64,000 nucleotides of DNA from JBNKWA01 sp050299555. Lineage in GTDB: Bacteria; Pseudomonadota; Alphaproteobacteria; Rhodobacterales; Rhodobacteraceae. The notes beneath the pieces were generated by a model. It searched no databases. It was not told where the DNA came from and saw only the letters and a program-made list of their open reading frames with translations. This document shows, piece by piece, positions 24,545 to 33,348 of this stretch. Made by a program: the position numbers and the translations under genes. Every line of letters begins with the position of its first letter. Position 1 is the stretch's first letter. The stretch is from the NCBI GenBank assembly GCA_050299555.1, contig JBNKWA010000090.1, positions 18,689 to 82,688 of the forward strand. The letters are read 5' to 3'.

Positions 24545-25804
24545 ATGGACCCGCGTGACCGCAGCTTCCTTGCCAGCCTCTTTGTCGCTGCGGTACGCGC
24601 CGCCGACCCGGCCACGGCCCTGGGCCCGCACCTGCCCGACCGCCCGAAGGGGCGCACCGTGGTGGTGGGCGCGGGCAAGGGCGCGGCCCAGCTTGCCGCC
24701 GCCTTCGAGGCCATGTGGGAGGGGCCGCTTGGCGGTACCGTGGTCACCCGCTACGGCTATGGCGCGCCCTGCCGGCAGATCCGCGTGCTCGAGGCCGCGC
24801 ATCCGGTGCCCGATGCCGCCGGGCTGGTGGCGACCGAGGCGCTTTTTGCCGAACTTGCCGGGTTGACCGCCGACGATCTGGTGGTGGCGCTTGTCTGCGG
24901 CGGCGGCTCGGCGCTGCTGCCGGCGCCGCCGCCGGGCTTTTCGCTTGAAGACGAGGCGGCGCTGAACCGTGCGCTGCTGGCGTCCGGCGCACCCATCGGG
25001 GTGATGAACGCCATCCGCAAGCAGTTCAGCCGCATCAAGGGCGGCCGGCTGGCCGCGGCCGCCCATCCCGCGCCGGTGGTCTCGCTGGTGGTCTCGGACG
25101 TGCCGGGCGACGATCCGGCGCAGGTCGCCTCGGGCCCGACCGTTCCCGACCGGGTCACCAGGGCCGAGGCGCGGGCGATGCTGGCCGCCTGGCGGATCGA
25201 CCTGCCCGGGCGCATCGCCGACTGGATCGCCGGCGACGAGGGCAGGGCGCCGTCCCCCGACGATCCGGTGTTCGCCGGCCACCGGGTCAGCGTGATCGCC
25301 TCGGCGGCGCTGTCGCTGGAGGCCGCCGCCGCCGAGGCCGAGGCGCAGGGCGTGCCGGCGGTGATCCTGTCGGATGCCATCGAGGGCGAGGCCCGCGACG
25401 TGGGCCGCGTCCACGCCGCCATTGCCCGCGAGGTGGCGGCCCGCAACCGCCCGTTCGCCCGGCCGGTGGTGATGCTGTCGGGCGGCGAGACCACGGTGAC
25501 GCTGAAGGGCGGTGGCAGGGGCGGGCGCAACAGCGAGTTCATGCTGGCGCTGGCGCTGGCCGCCGAAGGCGTGGGCATGGCCGCGCTGGCCGCCGATACC
25601 GACGGCATCGACGGGTCCGAGGACAATGCCGGCGCCTATGCCGACGGTACCAGCGCGGCGCGGCTGAGGGCGCTGGGCCGCGACCCGGCGGCGCTGCTTT
25701 CGGCCAATGACGCCTGGACGGCGTTCGATGCGCTGGGCGATCTTTTCGTCACCGGCCCAACGGGGACCAATGTCAACGACCTGCGGGCCATCCTGATCCG
25801 CTGA
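24545..25804 (+). CDS. glycerate 2-kinase (MOFRL/TtuD family)
   Basis: A 419-residue kinase that phosphorylates D-glycerate to 2-phosphoglycerate; family members are often misannotated as hydroxypyruvate reductases. The DUF4147 domain shows VVVGAGKGAAQLAAAFE, VCGGGSALLPAPP, INDIxKQFSRIKGGRLA-like residues (NAIRKQFSRIKGGRLAA), and VVSDVPGDDPAQVASGPTV. The C-terminal MOFRL domain shows SGGETTVTLKGGGRGGRN and ADTDGIDGSEDNAGA. ATG 24545 follows GGACGGAG. Divergence from the XylX-like gene suggests both serve catabolism of sugar acids or glyoxylate derivatives. Confidence 0.9.
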   Translation: MDPRDRSFLASLFVAAVRAADPATALGPHLPDRPKGRTVVVGAGKGAAQLAAAFEAMWEGPLGGTVVTRYGYGAPCRQIRVLEAAHPVPDAAGLVATEALFAELAGLTADDLVVALVCGGGSALLPAPPPGFSLEDEAALNRALLASGAPIGVMNAIRKQFSRIKGGRLAAAAHPAPVVSLVVSDVPGDDPAQVASGPTVPDRVTRAEARAMLAAWRIDLPGRIADWIAGDEGRAPSPDDPVFAGHRVSVIASAALSLEAAAAEAEAQGVPAVILSDAIEGEARDVGRVHAAIAREVAARNRPFARPVVMLSGGETTVTLKGGGRGGRNSEFMLALALAAEGVGMAALAADTDGIDGSEDNAGAYADGTSAARLRALGRDPAALLSANDAWTAFDALGDLFVTGPTGTNVNDLRAILIR

Positions 25805-25939
25805 CGCCGCCCCGCCATCCTTGCGCCGCCCCGGGAAGAAACGGCCATGGCCGCGGATGCCCCGATCTCGGGACGCCGGCGGGCCGGGGCGCTCCCGCCC
25901 TCTCTCGCCGCCTGCCTGCGGCAGGCGTGCTCGCTTCGG

Positions 25940-26006
25940 TTTGGGCCCGGCCCGCGCGCCCGCGGCCCCTTGCGGGGCCGCCCTGCGCGCGGGTCCCGCC
26001 AGCGGC
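25940..26006. repeat. dispersed palindromic element, copy B
   Basis: This is the 67-bp partner of the element at 8225-8294. The outer CCCGCGCG/CGCGCGGG pairing is the same. The inner hairpin is GGCCCC-TTGC-GGGGCC, one pair longer than in copy A while still fully paired, which argues for a conserved structure. It lies in the 236-bp gap between the glycerate kinase and trcR. Confidence 0.6.
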
Positions 26007-26040
26007 GAGGTCCGGTGGTGCCGGCCCCCACCCGCTTCGG

Positions 26041-26775
26041 TCAGTCGTCGTCGTCGTCGTCGGGAAGATTGAACAGCGCGTCCGCCTGGTCGCGCGGATC
26101 GTTGCTGCGATCCTCCTCGTCGTCCATGAGGCGGAAGTTCTCCAGCCCAGCGACGTTCGAGGGCAGCCGCGCCTCGGGCCGCATGGAAAGCGACTCGTCG
26201 GTGGAGACCAGCGCCAGGCCCTCGGGCTGGGGTCGCGCGATCCCGGCCTTGTCCAGCTTCGCCTGGGCGATGCCGACGGCGGCGTCGAGTTCGGTCTGCT
26301 TGCACAGGCCCAGCGCCACCGGGTCGACCGGCTGGATGTTGGAGATGTTCCAGTGGCTGCGGTTGCGGATCGCCTGGATCGTCGGCTTGGTGGTGCCGAT
26401 CAGCTTGCCGATCTGGCCGTCGCTGAGCTCGGGGTGGAACTTGACCAGCCAGGCGATGGCGGAAGGCCGGTCCTGGCGCTTGGACAGCGGTGTGTAGCGT
26501 GGGCCGCGGCGGCGTTCCTCGCCCTCGGCCGCGGGGTTGACCATGAGCTGCAGCCGGGCCTTGGGGTCCTTCTCGCAGCGCTTGATCTCGACCTCGCTGA
26601 GCTGGCGGTTGGCGATCGGGTCCATGCCCTTGATCCCCTGGGCCACCTCGCCATCGGCGATGCCGTTCACCTCAAGCTCGTGCAGCCCGCAAAACTCGGC
26701 GATCTGCTTGAAGGTCAGGGTGGTGTTGTCAACCAGCCAGACGGCGGTGGCCTTGCGCATCAGGGGCATGTTCAT
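26041..26775 (-). CDS. trcR: cell cycle transcriptional regulator TrcR (DUF1013)
   Basis: A 244-residue alphaproteobacterial regulator that family knowledge connects to the CtrA cell-cycle network. It reads MRKATAVWLVDNTTLTFKQI, CGLHELEVNGIADGEVAQ and GKLIGTTKPTIQAIRNRSHW, a helix-turn-helix-like segment. The C-terminus is acidic, ending in a run of aspartates. Length agrees with the family. The start at 26775 follows GAAGGGAAC. It is divergent from the RNase T2 gene with about 140 bp for promoters. Confidence 0.93.
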   Translation of the reverse strand: MNMPLMRKATAVWLVDNTTLTFKQIAEFCGLHELEVNGIADGEVAQGIKGMDPIANRQLSEVEIKRCEKDPKARLQLMVNPAAEGEERRRGPRYTPLSKRQDRPSAIAWLVKFHPELSDGQIGKLIGTTKPTIQAIRNRSHWNISNIQPVDPVALGLCKQTELDAAVGIAQAKLDKAGIARPQPEGLALVSTDESLSMRPEARLPSNVAGLENFRLMDDEEDRSNDPRDQADALFNLPDDDDDD

Positions 26776-26917
26776 CGGCGGTTCCCTTCGACGTTCATCT
26801 TGCCCCCCGGACAGGCCTCTTCAGCTTCGGAAACCCGGTTTCGCGAGCGCGAGAGACTGGTTTTCGCGGGGGGATTGGGTGGCTATATAGGCAGAATCGG
26901 CGCCGAGGGGAAGTGCC

Positions 26918-27616
26918 TTGATCCATCATGCTGCAACCGCTTCTGGGCGGCTCGCCGCCTTGGCCGCGCTGGTTTTCGGCCTGGTTTTCGGGCTGGTTTT
27001 CGGGCTGGCCACCGGCGTTCTGGCGCAGGCCCGCGGCGGCGGCGAGCCGGGCGAATTCGACTATTACGTGCTGTCGCTGAGCTGGTCGCCGTCCTGGTGC
27101 GCGCTGGAAGGCGACGCGCGCCGATCGCCGCAATGCGACCCGGTGGAGGATTACGGCTTCACGCTGCATGGGCTCTGGCCGCAATACGAGCGGGGCTGGC
27201 CCGAGGATTGCCGCAGCACCGCGCGCGATCCCGGGCGGGCCGAGACCGCCGCCATGGCCGACATCATGGGCTCGGGCGGTCTGGCCTGGTACGAATGGAA
27301 GAAACACGGCCGCTGCTCGGGCCTGGCTTCGCGCGACTATTTCGCGCTGGCCCGCGAGGCCTATGGGCGGGTGATCCGCCCGGCGGTGTTCCGCAAGCTG
27401 CCCCAGCCGGTGCGCATCGCCCCCGAGGTGATCGAGGCGGCCTTTGTCGAGGCCAACCCGCAGATGACCGCGGACGGGATCACCGTGACCTGCAAGGGCG
27501 GGCTGATCCAGGAGGTGCGGATCTGCCTGACCCGCGACCTCGGGCCGCGCGACTGTGCTCCCGACATCCGCCGCGACTGCAGCGCCGACAGCATCGGCAT
27601 GGACCCGATTCGCTGA
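26918..27616 (+). CDS. ribonuclease T2 family protein
   Basis: A secreted RNase of 232 residues. The two catalytic signatures are intact: CAS-I FTLHGLWPQ and CAS-II EWKKHGRC. Conserved disulfide cysteines are present, and WSPSWCALE marks the start of the mature enzyme. It cleaves single-stranded RNA through 2',3'-cyclic phosphates in the periplasm or outside the cell. No in-frame ATG precedes the signal peptide; the TTG at 26918 with GGGGAAG upstream is the best start. The signal peptide contains a threefold 12-bp repeat. Confidence 0.9.
   Translation: MIHHAATASGRLAALAALVFGLVFGLVFGLATGVLAQARGGGEPGEFDYYVLSLSWSPSWCALEGDARRSPQCDPVEDYGFTLHGLWPQYERGWPEDCRSTARDPGRAETAAMADIMGSGGLAWYEWKKHGRCSGLASRDYFALAREAYGRVIRPAVFRKLPQPVRIAPEVIEAAFVEANPQMTADGITVTCKGGLIQEVRICLTRDLGPRDCAPDIRRDCSADSIGMDPIR
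26969..27004 (+). repeat. 12-bp triplicate in RNase T2 signal peptide
   Basis: CTGGTTTTCGGC/G occurs three times in tandem, encoding repeated LVFG in the hydrophobic core. It is slippage-prone and could alter secretion. Confidence 0.85.
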
Positions 27617-27742
27617 TCCCGCCAGACCCTGGCGTGGCCCCGCCGCGACGGTCACCGCCCGCTGCCCTCGTGCGCGCCGCATAGCGTTTGCGCCGACCCG
27701 CTGCACGGTCTACACCGGGCTTACAGTCTCTCGGTCCGGTGT

Positions 27743-28660
27743 ATGCAGATCTACCTTCCGATTGCCGAGCTTTCGGTCAACGCCTTGCTGCTTCTGGGGC
27801 TCGGCGGTGTGATCGGGATGCTGTCGGGGCTGTTCGGGGTCGGCGGCGCCTTTGTCCTCACGCCGCTGCTGTTCTTCATCGGCATCCCGCCCGACGTTGC
27901 GGTGGCCACCGGCGCCAACCAGACCGTCGCCTCGTCGTTCTCGAGCCTTCTGACCCACGTCCGGCGGCGCACGGTGGACTTCAAGATGGGTTCGGTCCTG
28001 CTCAGCGGCGGCATCGTCGGGGCGGCGCTCGGGGTGCAGGTCTTCTCCTGGCTGCGCGCCATCGGCCAGATCGAGCTGTTCGTGTCGCTGACCTATGTGC
28101 TGTTTCTGGGCGTGGTCGGCGCGCTGATGCTGGTCGAGGGCCTGCGCACCCTTGGCCGCAACCGCGGTGCCGCGGTCCGGCCGCCGCAGCGCCGGCACCA
28201 TTCCTGGGTGCACCGCATGCCGCTGAAGATGCGCTTCCGCCAGTCGCAGCTCTACGTCAGTGCCATCCCGCCGTTCTTCATTGGCGCCGGTGTCGGGGTG
28301 CTGTCGGCGGTGATGGGCGTTGGCGGCGGCTTCATCATGGTGCCGGCGATGATCTACATCCTCAGCATGCCGACCAAGGTGGTGGTGGGCACATCGCTGT
28401 TCCAGATCATCTTCGTCGCCGGCTTCGCCACGCTGGCGCATGCGGTGCAGAACCAGACCGTGGACGCGGTGTTGGCGCTGCTTCTGATCGTCGGCGGCGT
28501 CATCGGCGCCCAGTTCGGCGCGCGGCTGAGCGGGCTCTTGCGGGCCGAGCAGCTGCGCATCCTTCTGGCACTCCTGGTGCTGGCGGTCTGCGCCAAGATC
28601 GCCCTCGATCTGGTGCTGACGCCGAGCGAGCTCTATTCCATCGCCGGGGATGTCGGATGA
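27743..28660 (+). CDS. TauE/SafE family membrane transporter
   Basis: A 305-residue polytopic membrane protein of the sulfite exporter TauE/SafE family, predicted to move sulfite or related organic anions. Both family half-repeats are visible: GVIGMLSGLFGVGGAFVLTP and, later, GVGVLSAVMGVGGGFIMVPA. The linker between halves is longer and basic (NRGAAVRPPQRRHH). The final GA of its last codons overlaps the ATG of a TIGR02186 gene, its usual partner in alphaproteobacteria. Confidence 0.9.
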   Translation: MQIYLPIAELSVNALLLLGLGGVIGMLSGLFGVGGAFVLTPLLFFIGIPPDVAVATGANQTVASSFSSLLTHVRRRTVDFKMGSVLLSGGIVGAALGVQVFSWLRAIGQIELFVSLTYVLFLGVVGALMLVEGLRTLGRNRGAAVRPPQRRHHSWVHRMPLKMRFRQSQLYVSAIPPFFIGAGVGVLSAVMGVGGGFIMVPAMIYILSMPTKVVVGTSLFQIIFVAGFATLAHAVQNQTVDAVLALLLIVGGVIGAQFGARLSGLLRAEQLRILLALLVLAVCAKIALDLVLTPSELYSIAGDVG

Positions 28661-29424
28661 GGCGGCTCTGGGCCATCATCCTCTGTCTTGCCGCGGCCAC
28701 CGCGGCGCGCGGCGATGAGGCGGTCGTCGGCGCGCTCAGCCAGAACCAGATCTCGATCACGGCGGATTTCGACGGCTCGTCGATCTTCGTCTTCGGCGCG
28801 GTCAAGCGCGACGCCCCGATCCCCGAGGGCGCCACCCCGCTTGAGGTGGTGATCGTGGTCAGCGGCCCGAACGAGCGACTGACGGTGCGTCGCAAGGCCC
28901 GGCATTTCGGCGTCTGGACCAACAGCGCCCTGGTGGAGGTGGATCAGGCGCCGAGCTTCTACATCATCGCCGGTTCCGGGCCGCTGGAAGAGGTGATGAG
29001 CGCCACCGAGCGCCTGCGCTACCGCATCGGCTATGAAGAGGCGGTGCGCATCGTCGGCGAGACCGGCCGCGTCGCCGATCCGCAGGCCTTTGCCGAAGCC
29101 GTGGTGCGGATCCGCGAGCGCTCGGGCACCTATGCGCGGCTGGATGACGTGGTCGGCGTGCGGCAGGAGACGCTCTTTGCCACCGACATCGCCCTGCCGC
29201 CGAACATCGTCGAAGGCGACTACACGGCGCGAATGTTCCTTCTGCGCGACCGCAAGGTCATCAACGTCGCCGAAGAGACCATCTATGTGCGCAAGGTGGG
29301 ACTGGAGCGGATCATCTACAACAGTTCGCGTCAGCAGCCGTTGGCCTATGGGCTGGCAGCCATATTCGTGGCACTGGCCGCTGGTCTGGGCGCCTCGGAG
29401 GCGTTCCGGCTGCTGCGGCGCTAG
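28657..29424 (+). CDS. TIGR02186 family exported/transmembrane protein
   Basis: A 255-residue protein with an N-terminal signal peptide (MRRLWAIILCLAAATAARGD), a large periplasmic part (QNQISITADFDGSSIFVFGA, VVIVVSGPNERLTVRRKA) and one C-terminal membrane helix (YGLAAIFVALAAGLGASEAF) before a basic end. This is the TIGR02186/PF09608 family of unknown function. It occurs next to TauE/SafE transporters, and ATGA overlap here supports joint action, perhaps as an accessory subunit. Confidence 0.88.
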   Translation: MRRLWAIILCLAAATAARGDEAVVGALSQNQISITADFDGSSIFVFGAVKRDAPIPEGATPLEVVIVVSGPNERLTVRRKARHFGVWTNSALVEVDQAPSFYIIAGSGPLEEVMSATERLRYRIGYEEAVRIVGETGRVADPQAFAEAVVRIRERSGTYARLDDVVGVRQETLFATDIALPPNIVEGDYTARMFLLRDRKVINVAEETIYVRKVGLERIIYNSSRQQPLAYGLAAIFVALAAGLGASEAFRLLRR

Positions 29425-29486
29425 GGGATATCGGGCTCCGTCGCCACTGGCTGTCGGGCGCGCAAGGCCGTGTTGTCGTGCCGGCG

Positions 29487-30314
29487 CTATTTCCCCACGG
29501 TCCGGTCTGGTTCGCCCGTGACGGTGGCCACCATCGCCCGGGCGCGGGCATGGTTGGCCTCCAGCGCTGCCGGGGTGCCCTCAAGGAACGCTGCGTGGAT
29601 GGTCTGCAGGCGCGCCACTTCGGCCGCGAAGTCCATCTCGGCGGCCATGGCCTCGGCGCTGGCCGCGCTGCGGTGGAAGGTGCGGCTGAGGATCACCCAG
29701 TCCGAGCCCAGCCGCGCGTGCTCGCCCAGGAGCACCTCGGGCGGCAGCGCGCCCTCGCCGGCCCGTGCCACGCCGCCGATGCCGAATTCCAGCCCCGCCT
29801 CGCGCAGCCGTGCGCAAGGGAGATCCAGGGTGCCGTCCACCAGGGGCTGGAACATGAAGCTGCGGCCGAGGTCGATGGAAAGATCGTTGAGCCCGATCAT
29901 CAGCGCGTCCGGCCGGGCGCGGGCGAGCATCTCGGGAAGCGCGGCGAGCGCGCCGGCGGTTTCGGCCAGCGGCATGACGCGGGCGCGGCCGCCGACCAAC
30001 CGCAGGAAGTCCGCCACTTCTCCGGCCTCGCGCCACATCGGCAGCATCAGCCAGTCGGCGCCGCGGGCGATCGCCGCCTCGACTTCGCCTGCGGTGCCGT
30101 CGTGGCTGGGGTTCAGCCGCACCATCAGCTCGGTGCCGGGGACCGCCGCGCGCACCCGCGTCACGTCGTCAAGGGTGGCGCGGCTTTTCCAGGTGTCGCC
30201 GGGCTGGCGCTCGGCCTTGCCGATCCATTCGAGATCCACCATCAGCCGGTCGACGCCGCGTGTCGCGACGAAGGCCGCGATATCGGGCCGGCTGACGATC
30301 ATCATGAAGCGCAT
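29487..30314 (-). CDS. HpcH/HpaI aldolase/citrate lyase family protein
   Basis: A 275-residue TIM-barrel of the class II pyruvate-aldolase superfamily. It reads FMMIVSRPDIAAFVATRG, RLMVDLEWIGK, RGADWLMLPMWREAGE, RARVMPLAETAGAL and DALMIGLNDLSIDLG, with the metal-binding glutamate likely in PLAETA and the aspartate in GLNDL. It would make or break a carbon-carbon bond involving a 2-oxo acid. It is the last gene of the murJ-asnB cluster: its ATG shares one base with the asnB stop (TGATG). Its substrate and its place in the cluster are unknown. Confidence 0.82.
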   Translation of the reverse strand: MRFMMIVSRPDIAAFVATRGVDRLMVDLEWIGKAERQPGDTWKSRATLDDVTRVRAAVPGTELMVRLNPSHDGTAGEVEAAIARGADWLMLPMWREAGEVADFLRLVGGRARVMPLAETAGALAALPEMLARARPDALMIGLNDLSIDLGRSFMFQPLVDGTLDLPCARLREAGLEFGIGGVARAGEGALPPEVLLGEHARLGSDWVILSRTFHRSAASAEAMAAEMDFAAEVARLQTIHAAFLEGTPAALEANHARARAMVATVTGEPDRTVGK

Positions 30315-32143
30315 CAGGCGTCCCCCCGGATCGGCGCGGCCGCGGCCTGTTCGCGCGCCTCGGGGTCGGCGTCGATGAACAGCCGGAACCACTGCTCGAG
30401 CGAGATCAGCGCCCGGATCAGCCGCGTGTGGTTCTCGTCGCCCGAGACGTGCGCCTCGACCAGCGTCTCGACGGCTTCGGGATCGAATAGCCCGCGCGCC
30501 GCCAGCCTGCCGTCGAGCAGCATCTCGCGGCAATAGCCGGCCAGCGCCTGACGGAACCACTCGCCGATCGGCACGGTGAACATCTGCTTGCGCCGCCAGG
30601 TAAGCTCGGGTCCGAGAAGCGGCAGGACGGCGCGCTTCATCACCGCCTTGGTCTCGCCGCCGGCGAGCTTCATCGCGCCTGGTACCCGCATCGCATGCTC
30701 GGCCATGCGGTAGTCGAGAAACGGCGAGCGCACCTCGAGCGAGTTCGCCATCGCCATGCGGTCGGGCTTGACCAGGTTGTTGCCGGGCAGAAGTACGGTG
30801 GTTTCGGCGAAGAGCACACGGTTGATCGGGTCCTGCCCGGGCACGGCGCGGATGGCGTCGGCAAGCCCGGCGAAGGCGTCGCCGCCGTGGAAGGCGTCAG
30901 CCAGCGGGCCGATCAGCAGCGACTCGGCCAGAGGCGCGGTCAGGAGCCCCGCATCGCGGGCGAAACGGTCCTCCCATCCCTCGGTCAGGTGATCGGTGCC
31001 GCCGCCAGGGAAGAAGGCGAGGTATTTCTCGTAACCGCCCCAGAGCTCGTCGCCGCCATCGCCGGTCAGCACCATCTTCACGTCGCGGGCGGCGAGCGCC
31101 GAGACCATGTCGGTCGGCATGAAGCTGACATCGCCGTGGGGCTGGTCGCAGTGCCAGATGAAGCGCGGCCAGAGGCGGGTGATGTCGGGCTCGGCGGTGC
31201 GGGCCACGTGCAGGGCACCGAAACGCTGCGCCGCCATGCGGGCATAGGCGGATTCGTCGTAGCGCGGGTCATCGAAGCCGATCGAGAAGGTATGCGGGCG
31301 GCCCGGCAGATAGAGGCTCATGAAGCCGACGACCGAGGAGGAGTCGAGCCCGCCCGACAGGAAGGCGCCAAAGGGCGCGTCCGAACGGAGCCGGATGCGG
31401 GTCGCGTCGTCGAGGAGCCGGAGCAGCCCGGCCTCGGCCTCGGCCGGGGTCATGTCCGGCTCGGGCGCGGTATCGGACAGGCGCCACCAGGCGCGTACCG
31501 TGACCCCGTCGCGGGTGAGCCGGGCCATGTGGCCGGGCATCAGGTGGCGGATGCCGGCGAAGGCGGTGCCGGGCGCGGGGATGTAGTTGAGCGCGAGAAA
31601 CGCCGCCAGGCCGGCCATGTCGGGCACCGGAGTAACGCCACCCCGGAGCAGCGCCTTGATCTCGGACGCAAACAGGATCCGCTGCCCGGTCTCGGCGAGG
31701 TAGAGCGGCTTCACCCCCAGCCGGTCGCGGTAGATCAGCATGGTGTCGTGGCGGCCGTCGAGGATGGCGATGGCGAACATGCCGTTCAGACGGGTGACGA
31801 AATGCTCGCCCCAGACCTCGTAGGCGCGCAGGATCACCTCGGTATCGCCGGTGGTCGCGAAGCGGGCGCCGGCCCGGCGCAGCTCGTCGCGGAGTTCGAC
31901 GTAGTTGTAGATCTCGCCGTTCTGCACCACGGCGATCTTGCCGTCATCGGAAAAGAGCGGCTGGTCCGAAGCATGGCTGAGATCGATCAGCGACAGCCGC
32001 CGGTTGCCGACCCCGCCGGGCCCGGCGATGTGGAGCCCGTCGGCATCGGGGCCGCGATGGGCGATCGAGGCGGACATCGCCGCCAGCCGCGCCCGGTCGG
32101 GGGACGAGCCATCGAAGTGGAAGGCGCCGACGATGCCGCACAT
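30314..32143 (-). CDS. asnB: asparagine synthase (glutamine-hydrolysing)
   Basis: A 609-residue class B asparagine synthetase. The N-terminal glutaminase domain starts MCGIVGAF (nucleophile C2) and has NGEIYNYVELRDEL. The synthetase domain has the PP-loop FLSGGLDSSSVVG and LTGDGGDELWGGYEKY. It transfers glutamine nitrogen to an acyl-adenylate, aspartate or, in glycan clusters, a sugar uronate. The start overlaps the upstream aminotransferase-like gene (TGATG) and the stop overlaps the aldolase gene. In this surface-polysaccharide-like setting it may amidate a glycan rather than make free asparagine. Confidence 0.92.
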   Translation of the reverse strand: MCGIVGAFHFDGSSPDRARLAAMSASIAHRGPDADGLHIAGPGGVGNRRLSLIDLSHASDQPLFSDDGKIAVVQNGEIYNYVELRDELRRAGARFATTGDTEVILRAYEVWGEHFVTRLNGMFAIAILDGRHDTMLIYRDRLGVKPLYLAETGQRILFASEIKALLRGGVTPVPDMAGLAAFLALNYIPAPGTAFAGIRHLMPGHMARLTRDGVTVRAWWRLSDTAPEPDMTPAEAEAGLLRLLDDATRIRLRSDAPFGAFLSGGLDSSSVVGFMSLYLPGRPHTFSIGFDDPRYDESAYARMAAQRFGALHVARTAEPDITRLWPRFIWHCDQPHGDVSFMPTDMVSALAARDVKMVLTGDGGDELWGGYEKYLAFFPGGGTDHLTEGWEDRFARDAGLLTAPLAESLLIGPLADAFHGGDAFAGLADAIRAVPGQDPINRVLFAETTVLLPGNNLVKPDRMAMANSLEVRSPFLDYRMAEHAMRVPGAMKLAGGETKAVMKRAVLPLLGPELTWRRKQMFTVPIGEWFRQALAGYCREMLLDGRLAARGLFDPEAVETLVEAHVSGDENHTRLIRALISLEQWFRLFIDADPEAREQAAAAPIRGDA

Positions 32144-33252
32144 CAGGCAGCCACCATCTTCACAATGGCGCCGATCACGCGGGCTTGCCCGGCCACGTCC
32201 ATGGCGCCGTCCGAGGGCAGTGCCAGCGCCTGCAGGAACAGCCCGGGCGATACTGCCTCGTCCTCGCCATGGGGCCAGAAGCGAAGGCCGCTGCAGAGCG
32301 GCTGCATGTGCATGGGCTTCCAGCCGGGGCAACTGTCGATCCCCTGGGAACGCAGGCCGCGCATGATCTGATAGGGGTGGACCGGCACCTCGGCCGGGTC
32401 GAACCGCGCCACGGTCAGCCAGCGATTGCCGGTGGCGCCCTTCACCTCGCCCTGCAATGCGATGCCGGGGATCTTGGCGAAGCCCTCGGCATAGCGCCGG
32501 TGGATCGCCTGACGCGCCGCTACCCGTTCCGGCAGCAGCGAAAGCTGGCCGCGGCCGATTTCGGCGAGGATGCTGGACATGCGGTAGTTGTAGGCGATTT
32601 CGCTGTGCTGGTAGTGCTCGGCGGCATCGCGGCCCTGGGTGGCGAGCTTGCGGGCGCGGGCGATCAGGTCGCCGTCGTCGCTGGCCAGCGCGCCGCCACC
32701 CGAGGTGGTGACGATCCTGCCGTCATTGAAGGAATAGGCGGCCAGCAGCCCGTGCGCGCCCGAGGGCCGGTTGCGATAGGTGGCGCCGAGCGATTCCGTC
32801 GCATCCTCGATCACCGGTACGCCGTAGGTGTCGGCCAGCGCCATGATCGCGTCCATGTCCGCAGGCTGGCCGTAGAGATGCACGACGATGATGGCGCGTG
32901 GCAGCCTGCCCTCGGCCCGGGCCGCGTCCAGCGCACGCTCCAGCGCCGCCGGCGACATGGTCCAGCTTTCCGGCTCGCTGTCGATCAGCACCGGCTCGGC
33001 ACCCTGGTAGAGGATCGGATTGAGCGAGGCGGCCAGGGTGGTGTCGGAAACGAACACCCGGTCGCCGGGGCCGATGTCGAGGACCCGGACGGCGAGGTGA
33101 AGCGCCGCCGTGCCCGAGGACACTGCCACCACGTGCCGCCTGGCGGTGACCTGACCCAGTTCGGCCTCGAAGGCGGCGAGGTGCGGACCGGCCGGCGTTG
33201 CGCTGGCAAAAGCTGCGCCCGATGCGCCTTCTATCTCGCCGAGCGTTGCCAT
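32143..33252 (-). CDS. DegT/DnrJ/EryC1 aminotransferase homologue lacking the PLP lysine
   Basis: A 369-residue fold type I protein of the sugar-aminotransferase family. GPHLAAFEAEL, VAVSSGTAALHLAVRVL, VHLYGQPADMDAI and VIEDATESLGA (D150, the pyridine-nitrogen partner) are normal. At the position of the Schiff-base lysine (usually SFNGNKIITTSGGG) the sequence reads YSFNDGRIVTTSGGG: R179, codon AGG at 32718-32716. Classical transamination should therefore be impossible. It may be a binding or structural protein, or have altered chemistry. ATG 33252 is preferred over an in-frame TTG at 33321. It is cotranscribed with asnB. Confidence 0.82.
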   Translation of the reverse strand: MATLGEIEGASGAAFASATPAGPHLAAFEAELGQVTARRHVVAVSSGTAALHLAVRVLDIGPGDRVFVSDTTLAASLNPILYQGAEPVLIDSEPESWTMSPAALERALDAARAEGRLPRAIIVVHLYGQPADMDAIMALADTYGVPVIEDATESLGATYRNRPSGAHGLLAAYSFNDGRIVTTSGGGALASDDGDLIARARKLATQGRDAAEHYQHSEIAYNYRMSSILAEIGRGQLSLLPERVAARQAIHRRYAEGFAKIPGIALQGEVKGATGNRWLTVARFDPAEVPVHPYQIMRGLRSQGIDSCPGWKPMHMQPLCSGLRFWPHGEDEAVSPGLFLQALALPSDGAMDVAGQARVIGAIVKMVAA

Positions 33253-33348
33253 GCGCGCGTTCTGCTTTCTGCCTTTGCCCTGGCCGCGGGCCGCGGCGCC
33301 GCGCAACTTTAGCGCGTTCAAGGGTCTATCATCATCCGAATTTGGCGA

